NCBI RefSeq assembly: GCF_026162645.1
Contig: NZ_JAOTBE010000015.1
Span: forward strand, 1-64,000
Reading direction: 5' to 3'
Length of the DNA: 64,000 bases
DNA from: Paracoccus rhizosphaerae
GTDB taxonomy: Bacteria; Pseudomonadota; Alphaproteobacteria; Rhodobacterales; Rhodobacteraceae
Shown here: one piece after another, positions 44,959 to 53,722 of the stretch
Numbering within the stretch: the first letter of the stretch is position 1
How the letters are laid out: the number at the start of each line of letters is the position of its first letter
Notes under the pieces: model-generated
The model's input: the letters and a program-made list of their open reading frames with translations, nothing else
Databases searched by the model: none
Told to the model about the DNA's origin: nothing
Program-made: the position numbers and the translations under genes

Positions 44959-46029
44959 ATGAAACGAGTTCTTTTTCTTGGCACAGCAATCGGCTTGGTG
45001 GCCGGACCCGCGCTGGCCGACGTGAACCTGCTGTCCTGGGGCGGCGCCTATGGCAACAGCCACTTGGAGGCCTATGCCAAGCCCTTCACCGAGGAAACCG
45101 GCATCGCCGTCAACATGTCGGATGCCGACAACCCCGCCACGCCGATCAAGGCGCAGGTCGAGGCCGGCAACGTCTCGATCGACGTGGCCTCGGTCGAATA
45201 TGCGGATGCGGTGCGCCTGTGCGACGAAGGCGCGCTTGAGGTGATCGACCCGGCGATCCTGGTCCCGGCCGAGGACGGCACCGCCGCCGAAGAGGATTTC
45301 ATCGACGGCGCGATCACCGAGTGCTTTGTCGGCACTGACGTCTATTCGATGGTGCTGGCCTACAATGCCGACAAGTACGCCGATGCGCAGCCCTCGTCTC
45401 CGGCCGATTTCTTCGACCTGGAAGCCTTCCCTGGGAAGCGCACCATGCGCAAGGGCGCCAAGTTCAACCTCGAATTGGCGCTGATGGCCGACGGCGTCCC
45501 GGCCGACGAGGTCTATGACGTTCTCTCTACCCCCGAGGGCGTGGACCGCGCCTTCGCCAAGCTGGACACCATCAAGGACGAGGTGATCTGGTGGGAGGCC
45601 GGCGCACAGCCGCCGCAGCTGCTGGCCGATGGAGAGGTCAACATGGCCTACGCCTTCAACGGCCGCATCTTCAACGCCGCGCAGCAGGACGGTCAACCCT
45701 TCGAGATCATCTGGGACGGCCAGATCTACGAGATGGAGGGCTGGGTCGTGCCGAAGGGCGCGCCGAACCTGGACCAGGCGATGGAGTTCGTGTCCTGGAC
45801 CACGGCGCCTGCGCCCCAGGCCCGTGCGGCCGAGTTCATCAGCTATGGCCCTCCACGCCGGTCGGCCGCGTCGATGGTCGGCAACATCGAGGGCACGGAC
45901 CAGCCGATGGGCCCGCACCTGCCCACGACCGACGCGAACATGCAGAACGCCCTCGGCTCCGACCTCGACTTCTGGGTCGACCACGATGCCGAGCTGAACG
46001 AACGCTTCAACAGCTGGCTGGCCAGCTGA
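44959..46029 (+). CDS. Polyamine-type ABC transporter substrate-binding protein 1 (PotD-like)
   Basis: 356-residue periplasmic protein with a 20-residue signal peptide (ending PALA). It has the PotD-like pattern VNLLSWGGAYGNSHLEAYAK, a hinge block, and DTIKDEVIWWEAGAQPPQLL. The next gene encodes a close paralogue, with many identical blocks such as SWGGAY, KPFTEETGI, GVDRAFAKLDTIKD and WWEAGAQP, so the pair arose by tandem duplication. The ligand may be putrescine, spermidine or another cation or dicarboxylate; it is not decided by sequence. Confidence 0.88.
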   Translation: MKRVLFLGTAIGLVAGPALADVNLLSWGGAYGNSHLEAYAKPFTEETGIAVNMSDADNPATPIKAQVEAGNVSIDVASVEYADAVRLCDEGALEVIDPAILVPAEDGTAAEEDFIDGAITECFVGTDVYSMVLAYNADKYADAQPSSPADFFDLEAFPGKRTMRKGAKFNLELALMADGVPADEVYDVLSTPEGVDRAFAKLDTIKDEVIWWEAGAQPPQLLADGEVNMAYAFNGRIFNAAQQDGQPFEIIWDGQIYEMEGWVVPKGAPNLDQAMEFVSWTTAPAPQARAAEFISYGPPRRSAASMVGNIEGTDQPMGPHLPTTDANMQNALGSDLDFWVDHDAELNERFNSWLAS

Positions 46030-46035
46030 GCAGCC

Positions 46036-46060
46036 GGCCGGGCCGCACCATGGCCCGGCC
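46036..46060 (+). other. Intercistronic hairpin between the two binding-protein genes
   Basis: GGCCGGGCC (46036-46044) / GGCCCGGCC (46052-46060), 7-base loop, no T-run. It probably stabilises the 3' end of the upstream gene's message. Confidence 0.55.
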
Positions 46061-46107
46061 ACAGCCACATAAGGCCGCAAAAGGCCAATCTCGCAGGGAG
46101 AAAATAC

Positions 46108-47184
46108 GTGAAAACCACACTGATCCTGGGTACCGCGCTGACCAGCCTGGCCTTCGCGGCGACCGCGCAAGAGGTCAACGTCGTGTCCTGGGGCGGCGCC
46201 TATGAGCGCAGCCAAGTCGAGGCCTATAACAAGCCTTTCACCGAAGAGACCGGCATCAAGGTCAACATGATCGCCGCCGACGACCCGGCGACGCCGCTGA
46301 CAGCGCAGGTCGAGGCCGGGAACGTCACCGGCGACGTCTTCGACATCGAGGTGTCGAGCGCGATCCGCCTGTGCGACGAGGGCGCGCTGGTCGAGATCGA
46401 CCCCGCGACCCTGCCGCCGGCCCCCGATGGCACGCCCGCCGTCGACGATTTCGTCGAAGGTGCGCTGCAGGACTGCGCCGTCGCCAACATTGTCTGGGGA
46501 ACGGTGATCGCCTACAACACCGAGAAGTTCGAGGGCGAGGCCCCGACCACTGCCGCCGACTTCTTCGACACCGAGACCTATCCTGGCAAGCGCGGCCTGC
46601 CGAAGAACCCCAAGCGCACGCTGTATCTGGCGCTAATCGCAGACGGCGTCCCGGCCGATGAGATCTATGACGTGCTGTCGACGGACGAGGGCGTTGACCG
46701 CGCCTTCGCCAAGCTGGACACGATCAAGGACGACGTCGTCTGGTGGGAGGCTGGCGCCCAGCCCGTGCAGCTTCTGGCCGACGGAGAGGTCAGCATGACC
46801 ACCGTCTATAACGGCCGCGTCTTCGATGCGATGGTGGCCGAGGATCAGCCCTTCGAGGTGATCTGGGACGGGCAGTACATGGACATGGACATGTTCGTGA
46901 TCCCGAAGGACGCGCCGAACCCCGAAGCCGCGATGGAGTACCTGAAGTTCGCTACCGACACGCAGCGGCTGGCTGATCAGGCGAAATACATTGCCTATGG
47001 CCCGTCGCGCAAATCCTCGGCCGCGATGGTCGGCATGTACGAGGACGGCAAGACCGAGATGGCGCCCCACATGCCCACGGCCGAAGCGAACATGCAGAAC
47101 GCCGTTCTGGACGACCCCGAGTTCTGGGCCGACCATGATGCCGAGCTGACCGAGCGCTTCAACAGCTGGCTGGCTTCCTCCTGA
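46108..47184 (+). CDS. Polyamine-type ABC transporter substrate-binding protein 2 (PotD-like)
   Basis: 358 residues, GTG start with AGGGAG upstream and a signal peptide ending ATAQ. It follows its paralogue co-linearly without gaps of note but differs at many positions within the ligand cleft region, for example ALQDCAVANIVWGTVIAYN against AITECFVGTDVYSMVLAYN. The two proteins probably bind different ligands and share one permease pair. The C-terminus FNSWLAS is shared by both. Confidence 0.88.
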   Translation: MKTTLILGTALTSLAFAATAQEVNVVSWGGAYERSQVEAYNKPFTEETGIKVNMIAADDPATPLTAQVEAGNVTGDVFDIEVSSAIRLCDEGALVEIDPATLPPAPDGTPAVDDFVEGALQDCAVANIVWGTVIAYNTEKFEGEAPTTAADFFDTETYPGKRGLPKNPKRTLYLALIADGVPADEIYDVLSTDEGVDRAFAKLDTIKDDVVWWEAGAQPVQLLADGEVSMTTVYNGRVFDAMVAEDQPFEVIWDGQYMDMDMFVIPKDAPNPEAAMEYLKFATDTQRLADQAKYIAYGPSRKSSAAMVGMYEDGKTEMAPHMPTAEANMQNAVLDDPEFWADHDAELTERFNSWLASS

Positions 47185-47191
47185 TCCGAAC

Positions 47192-47219
47192 GCCGCCGCG
47201 CCTGACGATGCGCGGCGGC
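47192..47219 (+). other. Intercistronic hairpin before the permease genes
   Basis: GCCGCCGCGC (47192-47201) / GCGCGGCGGC (47210-47219), 8-base loop, no T-run. It is in the same position as the hairpin after pstS. Confidence 0.55.
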
Positions 47220-47237
47220 CCCAATGCCGGGAACGAC

Positions 47238-48539
47238 ATGGCCGACGCCGCACTTGATCCACATGCCGCCATCGCGACCACCGCATCAGGGGTCGCGACC
47301 GAGCGGCTGACCACCGCCGACGGAAAGCCGCTGTCCCGCGCCCTGGCGCGCAGCCAGCGCCGGGCGCGGCGCCGGGCCTTCCTTCTGGTGCTGCCGCTTC
47401 TGGCATTCATCGTCGTCACCTTCGTGGTGCCGATCGGGCAGATGCTGCAGCGGTCCTTCTATAACGACGGCTTCTCGGTCAACATGCCGCAGGTGTCCGC
47501 CTGGTTCGCGCAGACCGAACGCGGCACGCCCCCTGACGAGGCTGCCTGGAACGCGCTTGCGGCCGACCTGACCGCCAGCGCCGAGGCGCGCACGATTGGC
47601 GTCGTCGGCACGCGCATCAACTATGACCTGCCCGGCACCCGGTCGCTCTTCACCTCGACGGGCCGCCAGGTCCGCCGGGGGATCGAGCCGCCCTATGACC
47701 AGGCGTTGCTGGAGATCGACGAGGACTGGGGTGACCCGCAGCTGTGGTCCACGATGCGAGAGGCCGCGACCCCGCTGACCGCGAACTTCTACCTGGCGGC
47801 CGTGGACCGCACCCGCGATGCCCAGGGTCAGATCCAGCAGGTCGAGGAGCGCCAGCAGGTCTATGTGATGCTGTTCTGGCGCACCTTCTGGCTGTCCGGC
47901 GTGATCACGGCGCTGACCTTCATCCTGGGCTTTCCGATCGCGCATCTGCTGGCAACCCTGCCTATGCGCAAATCGAACCTGCTGATGATCCTTGTGCTGC
48001 TGCCCTTCTGGACCTCGCTTCTGGTGCGCACAACCAGCTGGATGGTGCTGCTGCAGCAGCAGGGCGTCGTGAACGACATCCTGGTCTGGCTGGGGGTGAT
48101 CGGCGGCGGGCAGCGGCTGCAGATGATCTATAACCAGACCGGCACGATCATCGCGATGACGCATATCCTGCTGCCGTTCATGATCCTGCCGCTCTATTCC
48201 GTGATGCGGACGATCAATCCGTCCTATGTCCGGGCGGCGCGCAGCCTCGGGGCGACCAGCTGGACGGCCTTCCGCCGCATCTATTTCCCGCAGACGCTGC
48301 CCGGGCTGGGGGCGGGGGCCATGCTGGTCTTCATTCTGGCGGTCGGCTACTACATCACGCCTGCGCTGGTTGGCGGATCGTCGGGGCAGCTGATCTCGAA
48401 CATGATCGCGATGCACATGACCGACACGCTGAACTGGTCGATGGCGGCAGCGCTGGCGGCGATCCTGCTGGCGGCGGTGCTGGTCCTCTATTGGCTCTAT
48501 GACCGCCTCGTGGGCGTCGACAACCTGAAACTGGGGTGA
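47238..48539 (+). CDS. Polyamine-type ABC transporter permease (PotB-like)
   Basis: 433-residue permease, longer than E. coli PotB. It has a polar N-terminus of about 50 residues, TM1 (LLVLPLLAFIVVTFVVPIG), then a periplasmic insert of about 140 residues, and the six-span core from about residue 205 with LPFWTSLLVRTTSWMVLLQQ and coupling loop YVRAARSLGATSWTAFRRIYFP. The ATG at 47238 is preferred over 47208. It lies 3 bases before the second permease. Confidence 0.9.
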   Translation: MADAALDPHAAIATTASGVATERLTTADGKPLSRALARSQRRARRRAFLLVLPLLAFIVVTFVVPIGQMLQRSFYNDGFSVNMPQVSAWFAQTERGTPPDEAAWNALAADLTASAEARTIGVVGTRINYDLPGTRSLFTSTGRQVRRGIEPPYDQALLEIDEDWGDPQLWSTMREAATPLTANFYLAAVDRTRDAQGQIQQVEERQQVYVMLFWRTFWLSGVITALTFILGFPIAHLLATLPMRKSNLLMILVLLPFWTSLLVRTTSWMVLLQQQGVVNDILVWLGVIGGGQRLQMIYNQTGTIIAMTHILLPFMILPLYSVMRTINPSYVRAARSLGATSWTAFRRIYFPQTLPGLGAGAMLVFILAVGYYITPALVGGSSGQLISNMIAMHMTDTLNWSMAAALAAILLAAVLVLYWLYDRLVGVDNLKLG

Positions 48540-48542
48540 CCC

Positions 48543-49493
48543 ATGGCCGTTCCGACCTATGCAAGCCCGCTGGAGCGTGTCTGGCACTATACCTATCTGG
48601 CAATCTGCGCGGCGATCTTCTTCTTCCTGATCGCGCCGATCATCGTCATCATCCCGCTGTCCTTCAACGTCGAGCCCTATTTCACCTTCACGGACAAGAT
48701 GCTGTCGCTGGACCCCGAGGGGTACAGCCTGCGCTGGTATCGCAGCCTGCTGACCTTCGGGATGCAGAACCCCGACAGCGCGGGCTGGGCCTTCTGGTCG
48801 GATGCCTGGGCGAACGCGAAATGGGTTCAGGCTGCCAAGAACTCGATCATCATCGGGGTGTTCTCGACACTGGTGGCGACGGTGCTGGGAACGCTGGCGG
48901 CGCTTGGCCTGTCGCGGCCCGAGATGCCGTTCCGGCGCGCGATCATGGCGATCCTGATCTCGCCCATGATCGTGCCGCTGATCATCACGGCGACGGGAAT
49001 GTTCTTCTTCTATTCGAACCCTTGCGAGCTGCTGACCTTCTTCGGCCTCTCGCCATCCTGCGGCCGACTGGCCGGCACCTATCTGGGGGTGATCCTGGCC
49101 CATGCGACGCTTGGCATCCCCTTCGTGATCATCACCGTGACGGCGACGCTGGTTGGCTTTGACCAATCGTTGAACCGTGCGGCGGCCAGCCTCGGGGCGA
49201 ACCCGCGGACGACGTTCTTCCGGGTAACGATGCCGCTGATCCTGCCGGGCGTCATCTCTGGCGGCCTCTTCGCCTTCGTGACCTCGTTCGACGAGGTTGT
49301 AGCCGTCCTGTTCATCGCAGGCCCCGAGCAGCAGACCATTCCCCGGCAGATGTGGAACGGCATCCGCGAGCAGATCAGCCCGGCAATCCTTGCAGTGGCG
49401 ACGCTGCTGGTGATCTTCTCGATCCTGCTGCTGACCACGGTGGAGTTGTTGCGCCGGCGCTCGGAACGCATCCGCGGTGTCACGCCCCGATGA
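48543..49493 (+). CDS. Polyamine-type ABC transporter permease (PotC-like)
   Basis: 316-residue permease with six spans. YFTFTDKMLSLDPEGYSLRW near the first external loop and the coupling loop LNRAAASLGANPRTTFFRVTMP are as in PotC. The two cysteines in the external loop (NPCELLTFFGLSPSCGRLAG) could form a disulfide. Its stop overlaps the start of the hemerythrin-like gene. Confidence 0.92.
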   Translation: MAVPTYASPLERVWHYTYLAICAAIFFFLIAPIIVIIPLSFNVEPYFTFTDKMLSLDPEGYSLRWYRSLLTFGMQNPDSAGWAFWSDAWANAKWVQAAKNSIIIGVFSTLVATVLGTLAALGLSRPEMPFRRAIMAILISPMIVPLIITATGMFFFYSNPCELLTFFGLSPSCGRLAGTYLGVILAHATLGIPFVIITVTATLVGFDQSLNRAAASLGANPRTTFFRVTMPLILPGVISGGLFAFVTSFDEVVAVLFIAGPEQQTIPRQMWNGIREQISPAILAVATLLVIFSILLLTTVELLRRRSERIRGVTPR

Positions 49494-50050
49494 CCCCGGA
49501 GGAGCTTGAGGACGAGGCCGCACGGCCTCGTCCCGGTCCGTGGCCGGGTGCGGGACGTGCGGAACGGGCCCATGGCCGGCGGCTGGCGGCGATCCACGGC
49601 ATGTACCGGGCCGAACTGGCCGCCGTGGCGCGGCTGATGCAGGCCATCCGGCAGGGGGACTCAGCCCCCGACGCCTTGGCGCCTGCCGTCGCGGGAACGC
49701 AGATCGCCCGCAACTTTCGGCAGTTCGGCACCGCCTGCGGGCGCGACTGCGCCCTGCTGATGAATCACCACGACATAGAGGAGGCGTGGATGTTCCCGCC
49801 GCTGGAGGAGCGGGGCGGGGACCTTCTGGCGCCGGTCATGGCGCGACTCCGTGCCGAGCATCGTGTCATCCACGACCTGATCGAGGATCTGCACAAAGCT
49901 GCCGAGGAACTGGTTGCCGATCCGGGCGGCACGACCTTCGACGCCTGCGCGACCCGCTTCGCAGCCTTGGACCGGGCAGCCCGGTCCCATTTTGGATACG
50001 AGGAGACGGTTCTGGAGGAGCCATTGGGCGCGCTGCGCATACCGATCTGA
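49490..50050 (+). CDS. Hemerythrin-like HHE domain protein
   Basis: 186 residues. A four-helix HHE domain is suggested by spaced metal-ligand motifs: AIHGMYRAELAAV, MNHHDIEEAWMFPPLEE, AEHRVIHDLIEDLHK and HFGYEETVLEE. Such proteins bind a di-iron centre and sense or carry O2 or NO, or aid iron repair. It is coupled to the permease gene by an ATGA overlap, an unusual partner for a polyamine-type transporter. An open frame upstream within the permease gene is a shadow. Confidence 0.82.
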   Translation: MTPEELEDEAARPRPGPWPGAGRAERAHGRRLAAIHGMYRAELAAVARLMQAIRQGDSAPDALAPAVAGTQIARNFRQFGTACGRDCALLMNHHDIEEAWMFPPLEERGGDLLAPVMARLRAEHRVIHDLIEDLHKAAEELVADPGGTTFDACATRFAALDRAARSHFGYEETVLEEPLGALRIPI

Positions 50051-50052
50051 CC

Positions 50053-50997
50053 TCAGGGCAGCACGGACAGCCACATCCAGACTGTCAGCGTGGACAACCC
50101 CGTCGCCAGCAGGACGCTGGACGCCGCAACCCGCCGTGCTGCGCCATAGATGTTGGCGAACAGATAGGCGTTGACCCCCGGCGCCATCGCCGCGGTCAGG
50201 ACCGCCGATCGCATTCCCGCGACATCAAGACCAAGCGCCGCCGCCATGCCGAAGGTGATCGCGGGGTGCAGGATCAGGCTGACGGCGCAGCACATCGCGA
50301 TGGTCGCCATGTCGCCCTCGGGGCGATAGCGATGCAGGATGCCGCCCAGGCCGAACAGCGCGGCAGGCAGGGCGGCGCGCGCGACCATGTCAACCGCGTC
50401 CCAGAAACCCTGCGGCATGACCAAACCTGCCTGCATCAGCAGGTTCATCGTCAGCCCTGCCAGGATGCCGATCACAAGTGACGTCCGCAGCACGCCCGAC
50501 AGCGCCCGCAGCGCCACGCGGCCTGCCGACAGGCCCGTGCCCCGGGCGCGCGTGAACTCCATCACCGTAATCCCGAAGGTGTAGAGCATCGGCGAATGCA
50601 GCGCGATAATCGCCCAGTTGCCCGTCAGCGCGTCAGAACCGTAGGCCCGTTCCGTGATCGGCACACCCAGCAGCAGACTGTTCGAGAACAGGCAGACGAA
50701 ACCGATGGCGACGCTTTCCACGCCCGACCGGCGAAATATGAACCGCGCGCCGGCCCATCCGGCGGCAAAGCCGCCGAAGGCCCCGGCATAGAAGGGCACC
50801 AGCAATTGCGCCCTGAATTCTGACCCCAGGTCCAGCCGCGCCATCGACGCGAAAAGCAGGGTCGGAACGGCGAAACTCTGGGCGAAGTTCATCAGCCCGT
50901 CGACGGCGCCCGGTTTGAACCAGCCGCGCCAGGCTACCAGGTAACCGAAGCCCACCACCAGGAAGACCGGCAGGATGATCGTGAAAAGCGCGCTCAT
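50053..50997 (-). CDS. AEC family transporter (auxin efflux carrier-like)
   Basis: 314-residue membrane protein with about ten spans in two inverted halves: LVVGFGYLVAWRGWFKPG and the mid-protein FSNSLLLGVPITERAYG in half one, MNLLMQAGLVMPQGFW and GMAAALGLDVAGMRSAVL in half two. Bacterial relatives move organic acids such as malonate or malate. It overlaps the upstream metallo-hydrolase gene by 4 bases and ends two bases from the convergent hemerythrin-like gene. Confidence 0.88.
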   Translation of the reverse strand: MSALFTIILPVFLVVGFGYLVAWRGWFKPGAVDGLMNFAQSFAVPTLLFASMARLDLGSEFRAQLLVPFYAGAFGGFAAGWAGARFIFRRSGVESVAIGFVCLFSNSLLLGVPITERAYGSDALTGNWAIIALHSPMLYTFGITVMEFTRARGTGLSAGRVALRALSGVLRTSLVIGILAGLTMNLLMQAGLVMPQGFWDAVDMVARAALPAALFGLGGILHRYRPEGDMATIAMCCAVSLILHPAITFGMAAALGLDVAGMRSAVLTAAMAPGVNAYLFANIYGAARRVAASSVLLATGLSTLTVWMWLSVLP

Positions 50998-51812
50998 AGA
51001 GCGGCGGGCAGTTCAGGCGTCTGGGCCTCTGTCTCGATCCGGAGGCCGTCGTTGGCGGGAATGACATGGTCTGGCGTATTGGCCGCGACGGTCGCATAAT
51101 CCATGTCGATATGCATGTTTGTCAGCACCGCGCGGGGGCTGCCGGCGCGGGCGATCCAGTCCAGCGCCAGCGCCAGATGGGCGTGGCTGGGATGCGGTTG
51201 CGGGCGCAGGGCGTCGCAGATGAAGACCGGCGCGTCCTGGATCAGCGGCCAAGCGGCCTCGGGGATGGCCGAGACGTCGGGCAGATAGACCAGGCCGCCG
51301 ATACGAAAGCCAAGCGCCGTGATCTCTCCGTGCTGGACGCGGAAGGGGATCAGCGAGATCCGCCCGCCCGGCCCGTCGATGTCAATACGGCCCTCGATCG
51401 GGTTCAGCGCGCAGATGGGCGAATAGAAGCTTCCCTCGGGGGTCTGGAAGACATAGCCGAAGCGCGCCGTCAAAGCCTCGGCCGTCGGCGCATCGGCCCA
51501 GAGCGGCAGGATCTGGCGCGAGTTGAAGACCAGCTGCCGAAGGTCGTCGATTCCGTGGACATGGTCTGCATGCGCATGCGTATAGACCACCGCATCCAAC
51601 GTAGCGATGCCGGCGTCCAGAAGCTGCGGGACAAGGTCAGGGCCGGTGTCGATCAGCACCTGCGTCGTGCCGCCTGCGCCCTCGCGCTCGACCAGAAGCG
51701 AACAGCGGCGGCGGCGGTTCTTCGGCTCATCAGGGTCGCAGGCGCCCCAGCGGTCGCCAAGGCGCGGCACGCCGCCCGACGATCCGCATCCAAGGATGGT
51801 TGCGCGGATCAT
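50994..51812 (-). CDS. MBL-fold metallo-hydrolase (PhnP-like)
   Basis: 272-residue beta-lactamase-fold hydrolase. LGCGSSGGVPRLG at the N-terminus is the PhnP-type start, VYTHAHADHVHGIDDLR is the HxHxDH zinc motif, and HGEITALGFRIGGLVYLPDV and NMHIDMDY give later ligands. Relatives cleave cyclic phosphodiesters. It is overlapped by tatD and follows it, an arrangement common in alphaproteobacteria. The substrate is unknown. Confidence 0.9.
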   Translation of the reverse strand: MIRATILGCGSSGGVPRLGDRWGACDPDEPKNRRRRCSLLVEREGAGGTTQVLIDTGPDLVPQLLDAGIATLDAVVYTHAHADHVHGIDDLRQLVFNSRQILPLWADAPTAEALTARFGYVFQTPEGSFYSPICALNPIEGRIDIDGPGGRISLIPFRVQHGEITALGFRIGGLVYLPDVSAIPEAAWPLIQDAPVFICDALRPQPHPSHAHLALALDWIARAGSPRAVLTNMHIDMDYATVAANTPDHVIPANDGLRIETEAQTPELPAAL

Positions 51813-52606
51813 GCCGCGGCCTTCCAGAACAGCCGATCGAAGTTCCGCGACGTCGCTTTTGCGAATTCAGCCAGCGACAGGCCGAAGATCTCTGCGCCCT
51901 TCGCTGCCGTGTGGGCGACATATGCAGGCTCGTTCCGACGCCCACGATGGGGCGGCGGGGCAAGATAGGGGCTGTCAGTCTCGACCAGGATGCGGTCCAG
52001 GGGTGCGGCGGCGAAGATGTCGCGCAACTCGGCCGAGCGGGGGAAGGCCGCGATGCCTGACATGGACAGGTAGAACCCCAGGTCCAGTGTCGTGCGCGCC
52101 AGCGCCATGCCCGAACTGAAGCAGTGCATGACGCAGTTGAAGGCGCCAGCGCGGTGCTCGTCGGTCAGGATGCGTGCCATGTCATCGTCGGCGTCACGGG
52201 CGTGGATGATCAGGGGCAGGCGGGTGCGGCGGGCGGCCTCGATATGGATGCGCAGGCTTTCCTGCTGCTGCGCCGCACTGTCGGCGGTGTAGTGATAATC
52301 GAGGCCGGTTTCGCCAATGCCCACGAACTTCGGGTGATCGGCCAGCGCCACAAGCTGCTCGACGGTGGCCATGGGTTCGTCGGCCACGCTCATCGGATGG
52401 GTGCCGGCGGCGTAGAAGACGCCGTCATGGGCCTCGGCCAAGGCGCGGACGGACGGTTCCTGGCGCAGGCGGGTGCAGATCGTGACCATCCGAGCGACAC
52501 CTGCGGCACGGGCGCGGTCGATCAGCGCATCATGTTCGCCGTCGAAGTCCGGGAAGTCCAGATGGCAATGGCTGTCTACCAGCGACAAGGGGGTCGCGTC
52601 CTGCAT
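51809..52606 (-). CDS. tatD: TatD family metal-dependent deoxyribonuclease
   Basis: 265-residue amidohydrolase-fold nuclease. DSHCHLDFPDF provides the first metal pair, GETGLDYHY the bridging Glu, LIIHARDADDD and FNCVMHCFSSG the next His ligands, and LVETDSPYLAPPPHRGRRNE the last Asp. TatD proteins degrade DNA 3' ends and may act in quality control. It follows holB by 3 bases. Confidence 0.94.
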   Translation of the reverse strand: MQDATPLSLVDSHCHLDFPDFDGEHDALIDRARAAGVARMVTICTRLRQEPSVRALAEAHDGVFYAAGTHPMSVADEPMATVEQLVALADHPKFVGIGETGLDYHYTADSAAQQQESLRIHIEAARRTRLPLIIHARDADDDMARILTDEHRAGAFNCVMHCFSSGMALARTTLDLGFYLSMSGIAAFPRSAELRDIFAAAPLDRILVETDSPYLAPPPHRGRRNEPAYVAHTAAKGAEIFGLSLAEFAKATSRNFDRLFWKAAA

Positions 52607-52609
52607 CGT

Positions 52610-53722
52610 TCAACCTCGGCTTGGTGGGGCAGACGCGGCGGGCGGCAGCTGCGCCAGTTCCAGCACCATATCCATCACCAGCGCCGCAGGGTCAAGGTTG
52701 ACCGCCCGCCCGGTCCGGGCGCGGGCCGAGAGCCGCGCCTGCGCCTCGGCCCAGATACGCGCCGCGTGGTCGTCGGGCGACAGCCGCGCCATCAGCGCGC
52801 CTTCGCCACGCGCAGCCTGCGGCAGTGGGGCGCCCATCAGACCCGCGCGCGCCATGCGGGTCAGAAAGCGGTCGAGGATGGTGATCGTCAGATCGAACGG
52901 GTCGCCATCCGCCCCTGCGCGGCCTGTGGCGCCCTCGGCGAATTTTGCAGCCGCCAGCCGGTCCAAACGCGGCAGGCCAGCGAACAGGTCGACAAGGTCC
53001 TGATAGCGGTCCAGCCCGCCCTGACCGGCCAGCCGCAGCGCCTCTCCGACAGAACCGTCGGACAGGGCGGCCAGCGCCTCGGCGTCTTCGTCGATGCCCA
53101 TGCCCGAGAGGATGCCCGCCATCTGCTGCGGTTTCAGCGGCGACAGCCGCAGCGTGCGGCAGCGCGACCGGATCGTCGGCAGCAGGCGCGCAGGCTGGTG
53201 CGCGATCATCAGGATCAGCGCGTCGGCGGGCGGTTCCTCCAGCACCTTCAACAGGGCATTGGCGGCAGCGACATTCATGTCGTCGGCCGCATCGATGATG
53301 GCGACGCGGCGACCACCCTCGGCCGAAGACAGGTGAAAGAAGGACAAGAGGCGCCGGATCTCGTCCACGGTGATCTCGGCGCGCAGGCGGCCGGTCTTGT
53401 CGTCCCACGGGCGGCGGATCAGCTGCAGGCGCGGCTCGGACATGGCGGTGACGCGTCGGGCCTCGGGCGCGTCGGGGTCGACCGACAGGTTCGCGCTTTC
53501 GGCGCCCGACAGCAGCCACCGTGCGATGGACCAAGCCAGCGTCGCCTTGCCGACGCCGCGTGGCCCAGTCAGCAGCCAGGCGTGATGCAGGCGACCGCCG
53601 CGCGCGGCATCGGCAAAGGCGGCGATGGCGTCGTCCTGCCCGATCACGCGCCGGGTGTGGCGCGGATGGGGCGCGCCCGGAACACGGTCGGGTTCGGGAA
53701 TGTCCTCGACGGCCGTCTTCAC
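52610..53722 (-). CDS. holB: DNA polymerase III subunit delta'
   Basis: 370-residue clamp-loader subunit. The AAA+ domain starts VIGQDDAIAAFADAARGGRL with a degenerate P-loop GPRGVGKAT. The segment with INAADDMN-type VAIIDAADDMNVAAANALLK and LEEPPADALILMIAHQP is diagnostic, and RSRCRTLRLSPL holds the SRC motif. The zinc-binding cysteine cluster of E. coli HolB is missing, as in other alphaproteobacteria. It overlaps tmk by 4 bases. Confidence 0.93.
   Translation of the reverse strand: MKTAVEDIPEPDRVPGAPHPRHTRRVIGQDDAIAAFADAARGGRLHHAWLLTGPRGVGKATLAWSIARWLLSGAESANLSVDPDAPEARRVTAMSEPRLQLIRRPWDDKTGRLRAEITVDEIRRLLSFFHLSSAEGGRRVAIIDAADDMNVAAANALLKVLEEPPADALILMIAHQPARLLPTIRSRCRTLRLSPLKPQQMAGILSGMGIDEDAEALAALSDGSVGEALRLAGQGGLDRYQDLVDLFAGLPRLDRLAAAKFAEGATGRAGADGDPFDLTITILDRFLTRMARAGLMGAPLPQAARGEGALMARLSPDDHAARIWAEAQARLSARARTGRAVNLDPAALVMDMVLELAQLPPAASAPPSRG

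Noticed and set aside
47286-49523. 745-codon minus-strand frame over the permease genes
   Set aside because: Arg/Gln/His-rich shadow without domains; both permeases are clear on the plus strand.
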